A stretch of DNA of 64,000 nucleotides from contig NC_058053.1 in the NCBI RefSeq assembly GCF_020085105.1, positions 18,188,388 to 18,252,387 on the forward strand, given 5' to 3'. The translations under genes were made by a program, and so were the position numbers. Positions 1 to 40,393 of this stretch are shown in pieces (position 1 is the first letter of the stretch; each line of letters starts with the position of its first letter). The DNA is from Siniperca chuatsi. Its lineage: Eukaryota; Chordata; Actinopteri; Centrarchiformes; Sinipercidae. Below the pieces are notes generated by a model that worked only from the letters and a program-made list of their open reading frames with translations, was not told where the DNA came from and did not search any database.

Positions 1-514
1 GGCTCCTCTCACTCGCAGCACCACGGGAATCCGTCCGGGAAGAGGAGGAGCTCGGTCACCTTTGAAGACCAGGTGGAGCATACCAAAGGTATCTGTCATT
101 CCCCCGCTCCCCAAAAGATTAGAGGGAAGGGAGTTCACTTCCTACTCACTGAGGGTTTGAAAAATGACTTTGTGGTTTACAGCGTTTGTCTAAATAGACC
201 TCTCAAATGATGTAGTATCTGTGTTTTTCTCCTCAGCTGAAAACAGCAACACATCCTCAGTTCAAGTCCATGCAGAGGTACACAAATCACTCGAAACCTT
301 TGCCTCCTGTCTGGCGAAAGCTATAGAGAGCGACGCTAAGCTCACCCTGTTTGGGGAGGATCTGGCTCTGCCGGGGGGGCTGTTTACGACCAGGGCAACA
401 CAGAGACCCAGATACCTGGACGGTCAGAGACTGAGGCTGGAAAGTATCGATGAGGGGATCGTTAAAGATGACAGAGACGAAGAAGAGCAGGATGTGGATA
501 TAAAACCAGCCTGA
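1..514 (+). CDS. gpr161: G-protein coupled receptor 161, C-terminal part (gene runs off the left edge)
   Basis: Two coding exons are visible: 1..88 (cut by the window edge, ends in phase 1 before GTATCT) and 237..514 (after a TTTTTCTCCTCAG acceptor, stop TGA at 512-514). Gpr161 is an orphan class A receptor of the primary cilium that raises cAMP and represses Hedgehog signalling. The translated tail carries the signature KRRSSVTFEDQVE and then VHAEVHKSLETFASCLAKAI, collinear with the mammalian C-tail. In that family the RRSS serines are protein kinase A targets, and the following amphipathic helix anchors the PKA type I regulatory subunit. The tail then reads LFGEDLALPGGL and a closing LRLESIDEG, both family hallmarks. 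It ends in an acidic stretch (DDRDEEEQDVD) not seen in mammals as I recall them. Only the tail is here; the seven-helix part lies to the left. Identification is by remembered family sequence. Confidence 0.95.
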
Positions 515-3500
515 GCACAGCTGGTCTGCTCATTTGTTGGACATGCTTATAGACCGAACTCAGTTTATTAGTGAACTGCAAGGGTTTCACACCCTTCGCA
601 CGACTATATATGACCATTCAGAGTGGTGCTCGTCTCACTCAGTGGTATAGTTTATGAAGTCTCTACACATGGGTACTCCATACTTGAAATTATTAGGAAA
701 CAGGAAGAGGCACATTATTCATTCCACTATGTTGGACCAAGTGCACACCATCAGTGCCTTTGCAAGCTTTTGTATGGATTTATGTAATCAACTAGGAAGC
801 CGTAACTACTGTAACCTAAATGATCTGATTGTTGTAGTAATTAGTTTATCACTATATATTATTGTATGTTCTCAGAAAAGGGCTGGGCAGTATTAAAGAA
901 ATACAGTTTCTATCTTCCAAAAGACTCGTAACACTGTAATCAGATCACTTTCAAATTCCTTTATCACATTAAGAAAAGTATGTTTCAAACCCAAATTCTC
1001 TCTTATTCAGGTACAGACAAAGAGCCGGTTTGTACTTGTACTGCACACTGATGGTCCACATACACAGGTGTTTCCTCTTAATGTGCCCGATCAGATAAAC
1101 CTCTTTACTGGACTGTGTGGGTGTGTACAAACTGTACTTGATTGACACTCTGTTAACTTTGTTGCAACTGTTGATGTGGGACAATTGCCTTATTGGTACA
1201 TGGTGACCTCACATTATTTCCCAACATACCTCCACCCACCTTCAACCTGATGCTGCGTTCACATCATATGGGCTGGATGGGAAAGATTCCCATGTTTATG
1301 GCTTATTATGCGGTTGTGTGACTGCAGTGTTGGACGTGTGAGAGTTAAAATACTGTGCACTGACAAAATAGCACCATATCCATTGCATTGGATTTTAATT
1401 ACCTTGAAGGACGGACTTTGGCTGATGTGAGGCGTCCATATTTGTTTGTTTTTCAGATACTTCTGTAATATTAAGCACCAAGTCGGCTATATTGGAGCTT
1501 TAGTAGAGGTCTAATCAGCCAGAATCAGTGAAAACACCTGTGCAGGTGTGTAGGGCCTTTAATGTAATACAGAAGACATTTTAAAGGGAGCAGATATCTG
1601 TGTTGAGTCCTTTGGGTGACAGAAATCAGTTTTGTTTGGACTTTGGCACGTGGACAAGATAGATTCGTCTGTGTTTTGACACAGATTGTTTAATAGCATT
1701 ACAGTAAGCAGAAAGCCTCCGTCTGACACTGACTGTAAATCACAATTTGTTTACATTTGGACAAACTCATCTGTTATAATTCTGACTGATGGTGCAGACT
1801 CATTTTTAGCCAACAATTAGACTGAGGAAAAACACCTCAAAGACATTTTGACATGTCTCAGTAGGAAAAATCACAAGTGTAAATAATAAAATTAAAGATG
1901 GCTGAATTCCATTTAGCTGCTTCAGTTTCAGGGTCCTGGTGTTGTGCGTGCTGGCTCACTATCATGGCTTACTGGGACACTTGAATAGAGCAGAGCCATC
2001 ATTAATGTTATTAGTGACACCTGTGCTTTTCCTACTGTGACAGGTCCAAATGTCTGCTGTGAAAAAGATTTATTGATTTTACAGGCATCTGCAGGTGTCA
2101 ATGTGAACGTCTTTGTTAGCCCCGCAGTAGATGACTGATGTCCTATCAAAGGGTTATTTCTGACTTCTACCCCAGTGCATTCTGGGCCAACCCTGATTGA
2201 TATAGGAAATCAATGGATTTTAAAAGTAAATTGTGTATTGTAATTCCTCATAAGAAAATCTCAAAACAATTATAGTATATTACAGTATGGCTATGTATTG
2301 TCCAGCCCTGAGCTTCATCATATGAACAGAATCTGTTGGCCAACATCTGTAGTATTGATAAGGTGACGTCCTCCTTATGGTGTAGGTACCTGACAGGTGT
2401 ATTAGAAACAGGGACAGTCCTGACATTTCAAGATGATCTGCTACAGTAATTGCACTTGAACATGCAATGTGCGCTTGTTCTCATAGAAACCACTTTCATT
2501 GTCAGAGAAGGCGATTATTAACAGTCAAATGAGTTAATGTTAAAGTTCAAAATTAGGTCATTTGGAGACCGACTTATCAGTATTTCAAGATTATTATATT
2601 AATGAAAAAGCATTAACAAGGGTACACATTTCACAATATTGTGCACATACTGAGCAGTGCAAAGCGATCATGTCAGAAATAAATTACTATATGTTGCTAT
2701 ATTGATCCATGAAAATGAACTTTGGTGTTGAATTAGTAGACAAGTTCTGTCTTAAGGAAAAACTGGTCTTTATCTACAACACTGTGTCTTAGTAAATATT
2801 CATTGGTACATGTGTTTTACCTCAGTTTATACACTCCATCGCTCCCTTTAATAATAGAAAAGGAACTCAGAGGACATTTGTAATAAGTAGAGCACAATTC
2901 TGGTGCTTCAGTCTTACCTCGTATCTTCATATTATGTTTGAATGGTACTTTTATAAGAAAAAGCTAAAAACCTGAGAAGTGATGTAACCTTTTGATTTTC
3001 ACTATACAGTAAGTATTAATACAAATATTTGCATTAAAGTTTTGTATCGAGATTCTTCTATTAAAACTTTTTTTTTAACATAAAACCTTTCTGAAGCAAT
3101 TTTCAAATCATTTTTTCCTTGTTTGTGTTGCTGTGATTCTGTGAATGGAGGAGGTAAAGCTGAACCATGTTCGTGTCTTTACAACAACTACCAAAACGGT
3201 CGGCCACTTGCTGGGCAGTCTTTCACAAACTGGGGTTGTTGCTGTTTCACTCAGTATATGACTAACCCCATGTTTGTGCCTCATGTATTCCCATTATAAT
3301 CAAGTTAAGTCAAATACGCAGCAATGTTTCAAAAATCAAGAAGGTCGTTTAACAGTTTCTGATGTTCTTAGGGGAACTCCGCCCCCTCCACGCATCAAAG
3401 TCTGTTTACAGGAGCACTACTGCATATGTAAACAAAGTTGTTTAAAGCCGTTTGTGGCTCCAGAGGGAGCTGCGCAACGTCTGAAATTGCCTCAAGTGAC

Positions 3501-4280
3501 GTCCCTTGAGGTAACGTCACTTGGAGCTCAAGACTACAAGTTTGAAAATGGAAAAAAAAATCTGGAGGTGCAGACTGAGTTAGAAAGAAATGAGCTTATC
3601 AACCCTCTGTAGCCTACATTAGCTGCTACTAGCAGCATGTCTGTCTGATAACTAGTTAAATGTAAGTATATATATAAAAGTTTATATGAAGCTAATGTAA
3701 GGCTATTTTTGCACAGAACGAGGACTGTGGATGCTGTCCATCACTTACATTGGAGGCGCTTTAGGAACGGATCTTTTAATGTCTAGAATGAACAGGAGGA
3801 ACGATTGCAGCAAGCAAAACCTGTTTCGTTCATGAGTGCCTGACTTGTTTTAAGACTGTGAACCTATCCTTTAACTTTTAGAAATTAATAAAATTATCTG
3901 AGCTTTATAAATCTGCCCTTACACTGAATTTGATTATCTTAATATCTTAAACCTCAGTTTTACAGGAGACAGAAACTGGGTTTAGACTAGACTAAATGGG
4001 GTTTAAGAGACCATGTGATTTTGTTTCAGACAACACAGGTTTAAACTGAAGCTAAACTAATGACAGAGCAACAGTCATGCTGTCCCAGTCATGTCTGTTT
4101 CTGCAGTATAATGGAAGGTCTCTGCTGTCTAGAGTTAACTCTGTCAGGAATCAGTGTGCAAAATACAGATTGTTGTTTATTTTATGGCGTGATTCTAAAT
4201 TCAGTTGTTTACTTGTTGCGCAGTCGTCTTAAGCTTTTATCTTCCAGACCCAAGTGCAGACATCTTTGAGATGCCATAGC
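515..4280. other. gpr161 3' UTR and intergenic space before dcaf6
   Basis: No coding exon is recognisable here. gpr161 and dcaf6 converge on this stretch. AATAAA hexamers on the + strand at 1885-1890, 2678-2683 and 3887-3892 are candidate poly(A) signals for gpr161; which is used cannot be told from sequence. Around 3490-3530 there is an imperfect palindrome with two CRE-like TGACGTC/AACGTCA cores, probably part of a dispersed repeat. Most of the remainder is AT-rich and unremarkable. Confidence 0.6.
880..2310. repeat. Possible transposon relic bounded by inverted ends
   Basis: GGGCTGGGCAGTAT near 880-893 is met by an imperfect inverse, ATTGTCCAGCCCTG, near 2297-2310, as in a terminal-inverted-repeat element. 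Inside, 2018-2070 (CACCTGTGCTTTTCC..TGACAGGTC) resembles 53884-53940 downstream of cep97, so at least part of this interval belongs to a dispersed family. No transposase frame is seen. The boundaries are tentative. Confidence 0.3.
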
Positions 4281-4286
4281 TTTATT
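4281..4286 (-). promoter_or_regulatory. dcaf6: Candidate dcaf6 polyadenylation signal
   Basis: TTTATT on the + strand reads AATAAA on the dcaf6 strand, about 530 bp past the stop codon at 4818-4820. A second one lies near 4176. The 3' UTR would thus be roughly 4260-4817. Confidence 0.45.
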
Positions 4287-4817
4287 TTTTTCCAAATTCT
4301 GTAAAAGATTATAACTTATTGACATGTCCCTTTGGGGAGAAGAACCACAGCTTTGTTTCTTTCTTTTTTTTTCGACAACAAAATTAAAGCATTCTCCAAG
4401 TATGTTTTACTTAAAGTCCTTTTTTTTTTGTTACATGCGTAACTGCCGGAGCAGCACATCAACATTTCTTAGCTTTGTGCTACAAATTCAAAATGTCACA
4501 CGTTAACACTGATCAAAGCTCACTCTCTCCTAACAAAATAATATTGCACTTAACATCCTTGCACGCCAGCCACCATTATTCTCAAACTTAGTGTTTATAC
4601 ACTGACGTCTTTGCCTTTTGCACTCACACAGATGTAGTTTATCCTCATACAGCAACATCAGTAAGAAAGTCGTCTTAAAAAAACACAGGGGGTCTAGAAA
4701 TTACACAAATTTTCTAAAGGAAGTATTCTACACTATACTTGTACAAATCTCAGGTTCTTTTCAAGTGCTATACAGCAAAACGAAATAGTGTTTTCTTTAA
4801 AATAAAATGCCAGCAGG

Positions 4818-32243
<27,426 letters not shown>

Positions 32244-32560
32244 TGTGACCATATGTGGTTTTTAATTAACAATAACATTGAAACTAAGCTAACCCGTTCC
32301 TGTTGATGTCGCCTTTTATTTATCGTCGCTTTATTTATCGTCGCTTCAGGTTTGCCATCGAGATGAGTCCCTGTGTGTCGGGACAGCGCTACCGTTAACG
32401 TTAGCTAGCTGCGACACTCAACGTTTGCATTGCCGGAGGTGAAAGACTCGCTCCTGTCCTGTCTCCGCTGTCCTCCTGAGTTTATATGGACTGTACCTTG
32501 CTCTCGGCGCTGCTAACTATCTATCCTGCTAGCCTAGCCTGGTTTATTTCTTCTGGCAGA
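32244..32560 (-). promoter_or_regulatory. dcaf6: dcaf6 promoter and 5' UTR region (inferred)
   Basis: The stretch directly upstream of the dcaf6 start is richer in CpG than its surroundings (GTCGCTTTATTTATCGTCGC, CTCTCGGCGCTGC). It contains a 15-bp tandem duplication TTTATTTATCGTCGC at 32317-32346. No TATA box is placed convincingly. The transcription start is not determined. Confidence 0.4.
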
Positions 32561-33499
32561 CAGCGGACAGCTGAGTCCAAACAACGCGATAAACCACGTG
32601 ATTTGACGGAGAGGACAGGAACGCTCGCTGTAAGAAGCCAAACAGCTGCCGGGGCGGGCTGAGCTTTGATTTAGTTTTTCTTTCAGATGCTTGGATGTGG
32701 AATAGAAAAGGTTTCAACGCCTTTATCAGACTGATGACATGAAAAACTACCAGGTCAATCAGGGAACATACAGTATGTTTGCTCTTGAGGCAGCAATCTG
32801 CATGTACCAATCTATGTTTAAGATCTTTAGAAAAGAGCTTTTAGAATTTGCAGAAGTTGTATGATTATTGACTATAATCACTCCAGTTTATAAGTGAGGG
32901 GACAATTAACAGATAATTTTCATAGTTTTTGCTTTGGGTCTCTGTATTTTTGATGTATCTTTTGTTTCAAACAAGCTTGTGAATATAAGCTGTAGACTTA
33001 AAACGTCCCATCATTTCACCAGGATGTTTAACATAATCTTCATCATCTGTCACAAATCCTGTTAACACGATGAAGTTCACTGAGGGGCACAATTTTAGCT
33101 AAATGGTCAGAAAAACAAGTTTAAAAAAATCTGAAAATATGTGTATTTTTTAATAGTAAAATAGTAAATAATAAAAATGCGCAATTTGTGGCAACTGATA
33201 AAAATGCAAAAACACAGGTGTGATTGTTTGAGTTTTGTGATGTTGTGAATCTCTACCAGCCTAATTTGATGGGACTGATAAAGATCTAGTTAATTTACCC
33301 ATAGTATGTACTGTAAGCTCGAAACAATCTGTGTGTGTCATGCAGGAAACCTTTGCTTAGATTTTATTGCCATAATTATCCATAGCAGCCCCAGTTTTCC
33401 CTCTCTTTTAATCACTGTTTGTGACACATTTGCTTTGATGATTACATCTCGTCACAGATGCATGGCCGGATTAACTTGCCCCGGGGCAAAAATTTGCTG

Positions 33500-34461
33500 C
33501 TGAGCCCCCATTGACCCCCGTTTGTTCTACTCTCTGTGCAGTTTTTAAATATTTGAACACTACCTACAAGTACCTGGGAGTACACATGGACAATAAACTG
33601 GACTGGGCTAAGAACACTCAGGCTGTTTACAGGAAGGGCCAGAGCCGCCTCTATTTTCTGAGGAGGCTGAGGTCCTTCAACATCTGCCGGACAATGCTGA
33701 GGATGTTTTATGAGTCTGTGGTGGCCAGTGCTATCCTGTATGCTGTTGCATGCTGGGGCAGCAGGCTGAGGGTAGCGGACGCCAACAGACTCAACAAACT
33801 GATCCGTAAGGCCAGTGACATTGTGGGGGTGGAGCTGGACTCTCTGGCGGTGGTGTCAGAGAGGAGGATGCTGGCCAAACTACACGCCATCTTGGACAGT
33901 GTCTCCCACCCACTCCATGACGTGCTGGTCAAGCAAAGGAGCACCTTCAGCGGAAGACTCATCTCCCCAAAAAGCACCACAGAGCGCCACAGGAAGTCAT
34001 TCCTGCCTGTGGCCATCAAACTCTTTAACTCCTCCCTCTGAGTGTCAGTCTGTATGACCCTAAGTCATTAAACTGGACATTGATCATTACATCTCTGCAA
34101 TACTTGAATAATTGTGCAATATCTGTGTAATACTCATGTGCAATATTTAGCTTTGTCCTATTTATTATTCATACCTCCATTACTGCTGTTGCAATACTAC
34201 TTATTACTTATATTATTACATTGCATTATTATACCTGTAAACCCACTTGGTACTTCACACTTATTTTATTCTATACTTATACCCACTTGGTATTTAATTT
34301 ATTTTCTGGCCTGTTTTTATAGTTTTTATAGTGTATTGTATTATCATTATTATTATTTTTTTGCTAGTACTTTCTCCTGTGTACACTGACTTAAAGGCGA
34401 GCTGCTGTAACAAAGAGTTTCTCTTCGGGGATCAATAAAGTATTTCTGATTCTGATTCTGA
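33500..34461 (+). mobile_element. L2/CR1-type LINE, 3' portion with open ORF2 C-terminus
   Basis: An uninterrupted frame ends with a stop at 34039-34041 and encodes the reverse transcriptase thumb/C-terminal region: YKYLGVHMDNKLDW, YRKGQSRLYFLRRLRSF, MLRMFYESVVASAILYAVAC, RLNKLIRKASDIVG, and TERHRKSFLPVAIKLFNSSL. About 400 bp of 3' UTR follow, ending GGGGATCAATAAAGTATT and TTCTGATTCTGATTCTGAT. The catalytic RT palm and the endonuclease are missing (5' truncation near 33540). It lies between the divergent dcaf6 and mpc2 promoters. The open frame suggests a fairly young insertion. Confidence 0.8.
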
Positions 34462-35639
34462 TACCTGACCCCAGATTGGCAGTGTGATAATTTGATTTCA
34501 GAATGTGCAACATATAAGAACAAAACTGAACTTACGAAGGTCTAAAAACTAGATTTTGACACAAGAACCGTCTTCGGGACAGGCCCTTATGTTCAGGTAA
34601 TAAAGCAGGACCCATCTTATTAAGGTCTTTGTCATGTCAGTTGATGTTGTCCTTTAGTGGTGCATATCTCCAAAATAATGCTGAATCAGCATTCACACTA
34701 ATTTAATCACGTCTATCTAGTACGTTAGCTCTGGAATCTCATATCTTGTCTTTAATATCAATCAATCGTCATAAATCAAATTTGCTGGCAATCACTGATC
34801 ATTGCTGCATTTACACTGGATGGTTCTGACTTTGCAGAAGGTGCAAAGAAAGCTCTGTTTAGTAGATGGCTTGGGACATGACCGGAGCACAGTCATGTTG
34901 GGTCTAGCAGTTGCCCGCTTGTGTTGGTAATCAAGCTTTGTACAGATGTAAGCCAACATTTTATTTGAAGTTTGAAGAACACCAGGAAGGTCCTTTGACA
35001 ACATGCACTGCTGTTATGTTGACTTTTACAGAGTTCTCAAAGACTGTTATTAACCTGTTAGGGCCCCTGTTATGAAACTTTTTTACAGGGCTCCTCTACA
35101 TGACAGGGCTGCAAGATCAGGGGCATGTTCAGTCTGAAAACCTTGTGCACTGTTTTGCTTTGGTTTCCGGGTTGAACAACATGTTTCCTCAGTTACGTGT
35201 GAAACGATCTTTGCGGTACGTTTTCTCTCGTTTGGTGCAGACATCTCTACGGCTGATATCTCCAAAACTCGGCAACTCACACCAAAACAGTCCATATGGA
35301 TAAATAGCACTACAGGTAAGAGGAAAAATATGTGTTTTTGATTCAGAACTCTATTGATTAAAATGAAATCCCATTTTCCATAACAAAAGTGTTAAACAAT
35401 TTAAAAGGAGGGTACATCCAAACCAAGTACAGAAAACCAAAAACAGTAACAGAGAAAAAGGCAATTATAACATTTTATTGACAGTTTATAATGACAAAAG
35501 GAATACATTAAACATGGGTAGGCTATTCTTTTGTGAATAAAAATGTTGCCATTAAAATCATAACATTTCCAACTAAATTCAATCAAATCAAATTTTTGGA
35601 TCTTTACATTCAAACTTTGTTGGGTCTCTGTAATTGATA
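34462..35639. other. Intergenic between dcaf6 and mpc2
   Basis: 34700-34910 resembles 31870-32050 in dcaf6 intron 1. 35085-35330 (GCAGACATCTCTACGGCTGATATCTCCAAAACTCGGCAAC) looks like a dispersed fish repeat from its composition, but I cannot name it. No gene recognised. Confidence 0.45.
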
Positions 35640-35745
35640 TTATAAAGAGTACGGTCTAGACCTGCTCTATAGGAAAAGCGCAATTAGATAACTTCTGTTA
35701 TGAATTGGCGCTATGTAAATAAAATTTAATTTAATTTAATTGAAT
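35640..35745 (+). repeat. Short LINE/SINE-type 3' tail
   Basis: ACGGTCTAGACCTGCTCTAT.. GCGCAATTAGATAACTTCTG.. TTGGCGCTATGTAAATAAAA followed by a TTTAA repeat tail (TTTAATTTAATTTAATTGAA). This module terminates many retroposed copies in fish genomes. The parent element is uncertain. Confidence 0.55.
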
Positions 35746-36249
35746 GTGTTTATATTGTTAATAAAGATCACACATAAAATCTGAATACATTGTTTTAGTA
35801 AAATTTGTTGTCAAACAGATGATTTATCTCCACCCAGTTGACATACGCCGGGCAAAAAAAGTAATAATCCTATCTAAACCAATCATATCGGCGTCCTGAC
35901 AAGGCGGGCCAATGAGGATAGAGGAATCCTGCAACCCCGCCCCTCACGCGGTAGGTTGCATCGTACGGAAAGTCACCTCGTCGTGTCGGTCAGACAGAAG
36001 CTACTGAGAAGCTAGCAGCGCTAGCATGGTCATAGTGGTGCCAAGGGAAGGTCGACAGTAGGACAGCAGCATCTTCTCCTATCGTTTAACCGACCTATCA
36101 TTTTTCATTTGACAACATCGTGCAAACAGGCGAAGTTAAACGGTTTAAATCCTGTGGCTTTTAAGAAAGGTCCTTAGCTAGCTAAACATTTAGCGAGCTA
36201 TCTTCGAGTGACGTTCAGTGTCTTCATTTCCATCAGAACATCTACAATC

Positions 36250-39200
36250 ATGGCTGCGTTGAGAGTGTCCTACCACAGGATTTTGGACAGGATCGAGCAT
36301 ATGCTGCCGGCGAAACTGAGACCTCTATACAACCACCCGGCAGGTAATGTAGAGTTTATTATCCAGCTTCCTGATTAGCAGGCTGGGTCTGTGTTTGTGG
36401 TGTCTCTGTTTGGTTGTTGGCGGGGGACTGATGTGGGCTCTGTCCAGCTGTTATACGTGGTGGAAGTGATGTGGATGCACTAACCTGTAGAGGATAAAAC
36501 AGGACAGCTGCTCCTGTCTATTCTTGATGTCTGAGCTGTATGTTTTAATGTGTCCGTGTTGCTTTGGGAGACCATAATCTGCTGGGTTAACACCTGCTAA
36601 GCAGCTCAGTCTGTGGAGAAGAGCTGAGTTTATGACAGGGAAAGTTTGTAGCTCTGTCCTAAAGCCAAGAAGTTTATTGTAGTTTTAAGTTCTGGGTTTG
36701 AGAGGAGTTCAAAGGTATTGCCATTAAAAAAACGAACAAATCTAAATTTACTCCTTAACCAGCACGATTCTCATGTTATTGTCATCTTATAAAGTTGTGC
36801 AAATAAAATATAAACACCCAGAAAATGGACAATGACCGCTGCAGGGATAGGACATATTTTCAGTCACAGGAAAGTTTTTCCAAACGGGCATATGTACAGT
36901 ATGATGTTGAAAATCATACAGAAGCATATTGATTATCTGCTTATTATTTTTTTACTTTATTGTTCAGTCTGTGTCCCAAAAAAAGTGAAAAAGTATTATC
37001 AAAAGTACTGAAAGCCTAAGGTGACGTCTTAAAAATGTCTTGTTTTGTCCGACCAACAGTCCAAAACTCAAACATATTCTATTAAAAATTATATAAAACA
37101 GAGAAAAGCAGCAAATCGTCACATTTGACATTTTTGCTTGCTCAAATGACTAATCAGGAGTAATCGATTATCAAAATTATAGCAGAATAATTTTATGAGT
37201 CTTATTCGACTCATCTCGCTCTAATCATAATTCATAGCATTCTTCATTTGTCTAAATCTTGTGACACAATGTTGCCAGTTTATTGGGTACACCTAGCTCA
37301 GACTAATGCAGTGTAATACAACAGCCCTGCAATAAATCTTACTCTCATGAAGGTATATTTTGTCAACCCACTTTCTGTAAATAAAGGCAGACTAAATATA
37401 GTAGAAACACCTCCCACTATAATATGATACAATTCAGCAGCACCACAAACGACAGCCTCCAGAATGATGTGTGACATTTCTCTAAAACAGCCTAAACAAA
37501 AACTGAACATTATAACCTTCATGAAGGTTGAATTTATTGCATTCGACTGTAGTACCTAATAAACTGAATGTGTTTCTCCTGATCAGTAAGTACAATTCAG
37601 CTCTCTTTGACACTGATATTAACTAGAGGGTACTGAGATTAAGGAGTCACTGGCGTCACTGGGGACAGTCTGGTCTTTGTTTTGTCTGTGTAAGGGTACT
37701 GGAGCTCTGGTTGTTAAGGACAACTTTCTGACCAGGTATGAAGGGGCGGCGACAAAAGCCAACTCCCTCAACCATGATTTGCAGTGACTGAAGTCCCAGT
37801 TTTTGTTTAGCCTACAGCGTTGGGCGGGAATGTGAAGAAAGCTGATTCCAGATCAGCAACGTTTTTGTGGTCCTGCGCATTTTTCTGCCCTGTGCATAAG
37901 TTTATGTGTGTCTTCTCCCAGTGGCTCGGACGCACTGAGGTGTCAAAGTATCTGTGTGGCTGTCTGGTTTTAGTATGCCTGCCTGGTAGGAAGATTAACT
38001 ATCTTAGGTAGAAAACCGCAATGAGTCAAACCATATTATGTACTCAACTGGTATAACATACTTGAACTACAACATTTCATATTTTTCAAGGGCTGGGCAC
38101 GTTTATTGATGCTCAGTGGTATGGTATCCCCCCCAATGATATATTTTCTGTTATTGCTTTGCAGCATTTTGTTGTCCTGAAGCCAATAATGCATTAAGAG
38201 TTCAAAGGTATCGGCATTTAAAAAAAACAAAGAAAAAAACAAATCTCAATCTCAATACAACCTTGAGCCACGCCTTACCAACATGATGTGCCATGTGGTA
38301 TTTTATTAACTTGTGCAGGGTTGCGACTGACTATTATTTTCATAATCAAGTAATCCGACGATTATTTTATTAATTGATTTAATGTTTTGTTTATAAAATG
38401 TAAAAAAATTTTTTATAAAAATGCCCATGATGACATTTTCTTAACTAAAAACTAGCTAAATGAGTTATTGAAGTTTTTGTTTGAAGAGTTTTAATATGAT
38501 CAGTTTGATGATTTTACTTGTGATTTTTGCAAACATTTGCATCAGTATTGGAAAAATAGTCTTATATGCGGACAGTAGATTCCAGGCCAGCAGCTTTTTA
38601 TGTTTCCTCATCTGTTACACAGATACTCAGACTTCACCGTATGGAGTTTGGTTTCATATTTACACCCATTAGAAAATCCCAGCAGGCAGTTTAATTACCT
38701 CAGACAGAAAACTTAAAAATTGTGAATTTAAACCAAATAAAGTGAAATCCAGTGTTAGAACACAACTGCCAAATGTCATGTTTCCATTTTCTTCTGTTTT
38801 TATTCTAGGTCCAAAAACAGTTTTCTTCTGGGCCCCGATGTTTAAATGGGTAAGTGCATTTTCACACAGTTTAACCGGTATCATTTATGCAAGTGTACGT
38901 TAGTCCAGTGGTTCCAAACCTTTTTGGCTGGTGACCCCTTAAAACAAAGCTTTGTCTACATGCAACCCCCCTCGTCACATGTTGCTTATGGCGGGCAGTT
39001 AATCAATGATGCACTTTGTGTTATTTGAATACTTTTTTAGGGGCCTGAAGATGTAAAAATATTCAGTAATTCCAAGTGAAAAGTAAGAAAAGAAATGTGT
39101 TTTTCTGCTTTCCTGTGCTGTTAATCATCACGCCAACCCCTTTGGGGTGCCAACGCCAAGGTTGGGAACCATTTCTGTACACATAAAGGACTTAACCTGT

Positions 39201-40393
39201 CACCATGGTGTAATTATTAGTCTTATCGATTCAAATTGATCTCTTAACTTACAGTAAATACAGTTTAAAAAAAATCCACACCAGGTTTGATGGAGCACAG
39301 AAAACATGGTCCTCTCACCTCTACAGGGCCTGGTTGCAGCTGGTCTGGCGGATATGACTCGACCAGCAGACAAACTCAGTATCTCCCAGTCTGCAGTGCT
39401 GACAGCCACAGGTAAGATTAAAGATTAAATAGATTTTAATATGAACTCCAAATGGAGACTTTAACATCAAGCCTCTGATGGCCTAATGTCTCAGTTTGCA
39501 ACATGCGTTTATTTTAAAATAGAGATGTGATCCAGGAAAATGTAGCTGGTACCAGAAAATGTTTGAGTTATCTGTCCTGTACTTAAAAATGATTATTATT
39601 ATTATTTTATTTTATTTTTTTAAATCTCTGCCTTAAATTCTTGATGTGCATTTCAAAATGTATCAGTCCAGTGTTCAGAGAGAATTTGACCAATCTGTGC
39701 TAAAGGTTGCCTGATGTATCTGCTTTTGCAATATGTTTCTTCAAACAAATCTTATCTGTTATTCTTTTGCCAAAACATAGACTCTGTTCTCATGAGCAAC
39801 AGCTGGTTTACCATTAGTGTGCTTAACCTTAACTCCTTCTCCTCCAGGCCTGATCTGGTCCAGATACTCGTTGGTCATAATCCCGAAGAACTGGAACCTG
39901 TTTTGTGTCAACTTCTTTGTCGGCAGCGCGGGAGCCTCCCAGCTCTACAGGATCTGGAGGTTTGTGTGTTTGGTGGTTAATTTACAGTATAACTGACCAA
40001 TGAGTTACCTGGCCTTATTATCTCCGTTAGAACCATTTTAATGATCAATTATAATAAGTAATGCGATGAAGAATTTTCTCTCACCTGGATTGTGATGGCT
40101 ATACTATAAAAGAACAGTGTTCAGAAAGATTTTGGTAACAAAATCAAACAAAATAAATAGAATTATTATTATTATTTATTAAAAAGGTTATTCAAATAAA
40201 TAATAAGCAGAAATTATTCAAATGTTCAGGCTCACGTGTGTTTCTTTAATCATTGTAATCAGACAGCACATGAAACAGACGGCAAATAAAATACATGTTC
40301 AAATTATAGTCTTAATAATATGTTATTTTTTTCTTCTCTAATAGGCACAAGCAGGATATGAAGGCGCAGGCTAAAGAGGCTGCGGAGACCTGA
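36250..40393 (+). CDS. mpc2: Mitochondrial pyruvate carrier 2, complete
   Basis: Coding exons 36250-36343, 38809-38849, 39327-39411, 39848-39959 and 40345-40393. All have GT-AG borders with matching phases, totalling 381 nt for 126 residues, against 127 in mammals. The product forms the inner-membrane pyruvate carrier together with MPC1, admitting cytosolic pyruvate to the matrix. Visible family words, in order: RILDRIEHMLPAKLRPLYNH (N-terminal amphipathic part), GPKTVFFWAPMFKWGLVAAG (first membrane segment, residues about 32-51), ADMTRPADKLSISQSAVLTATGLIW split over the exon 3/4 junction, and YSLVIIPKNWNLFCVNFFVG followed by ASQLYRIWRH. A short basic/acidic tail ends AKEAAET. The start is the first ATG after a GC-rich upstream region, with A at -3 (ATCATGG). 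The promoter is divergent to dcaf6, about 4 kb away. Intron 2 holds a MITE. Confidence 0.97.
36344..38808. other. mpc2: mpc2 intron 1
   Basis: 2.5 kb. Copies of the AT-rich repeat family lie at about 36960-37210 and 38325-38470 (ATAATCGATTATCAAAATTA-type cores). No exon, RNA gene or coding relic is recognised in the rest. Open frames at 37298-37522 (-) and 38481-38672 (+) lack support. Confidence 0.55.
38906..39177. mobile_element. hAT-like MITE (CAGTGGTTCC ends)
   Basis: Begins CAGTGGTTCCAAACCTTTTTG and ends near GGTTGGGAACCATTTCTG, an imperfect inverse of the start. Related to the copy at 24864-25181, sharing the GACCCCTT and GGGGCCTGAAG-like interior. Only about 270 bp, non-coding. A clean target duplication was not recognised. 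Confidence 0.6.

Noticed and set aside
33511-34041. Intact 176-codon frame between dcaf6 and mpc2 as a possible host gene
   Set aside because: The protein is the C-terminus of an L2-type reverse transcriptase ORF and ends in a typical LINE 3' UTR and TTCTGA tail.
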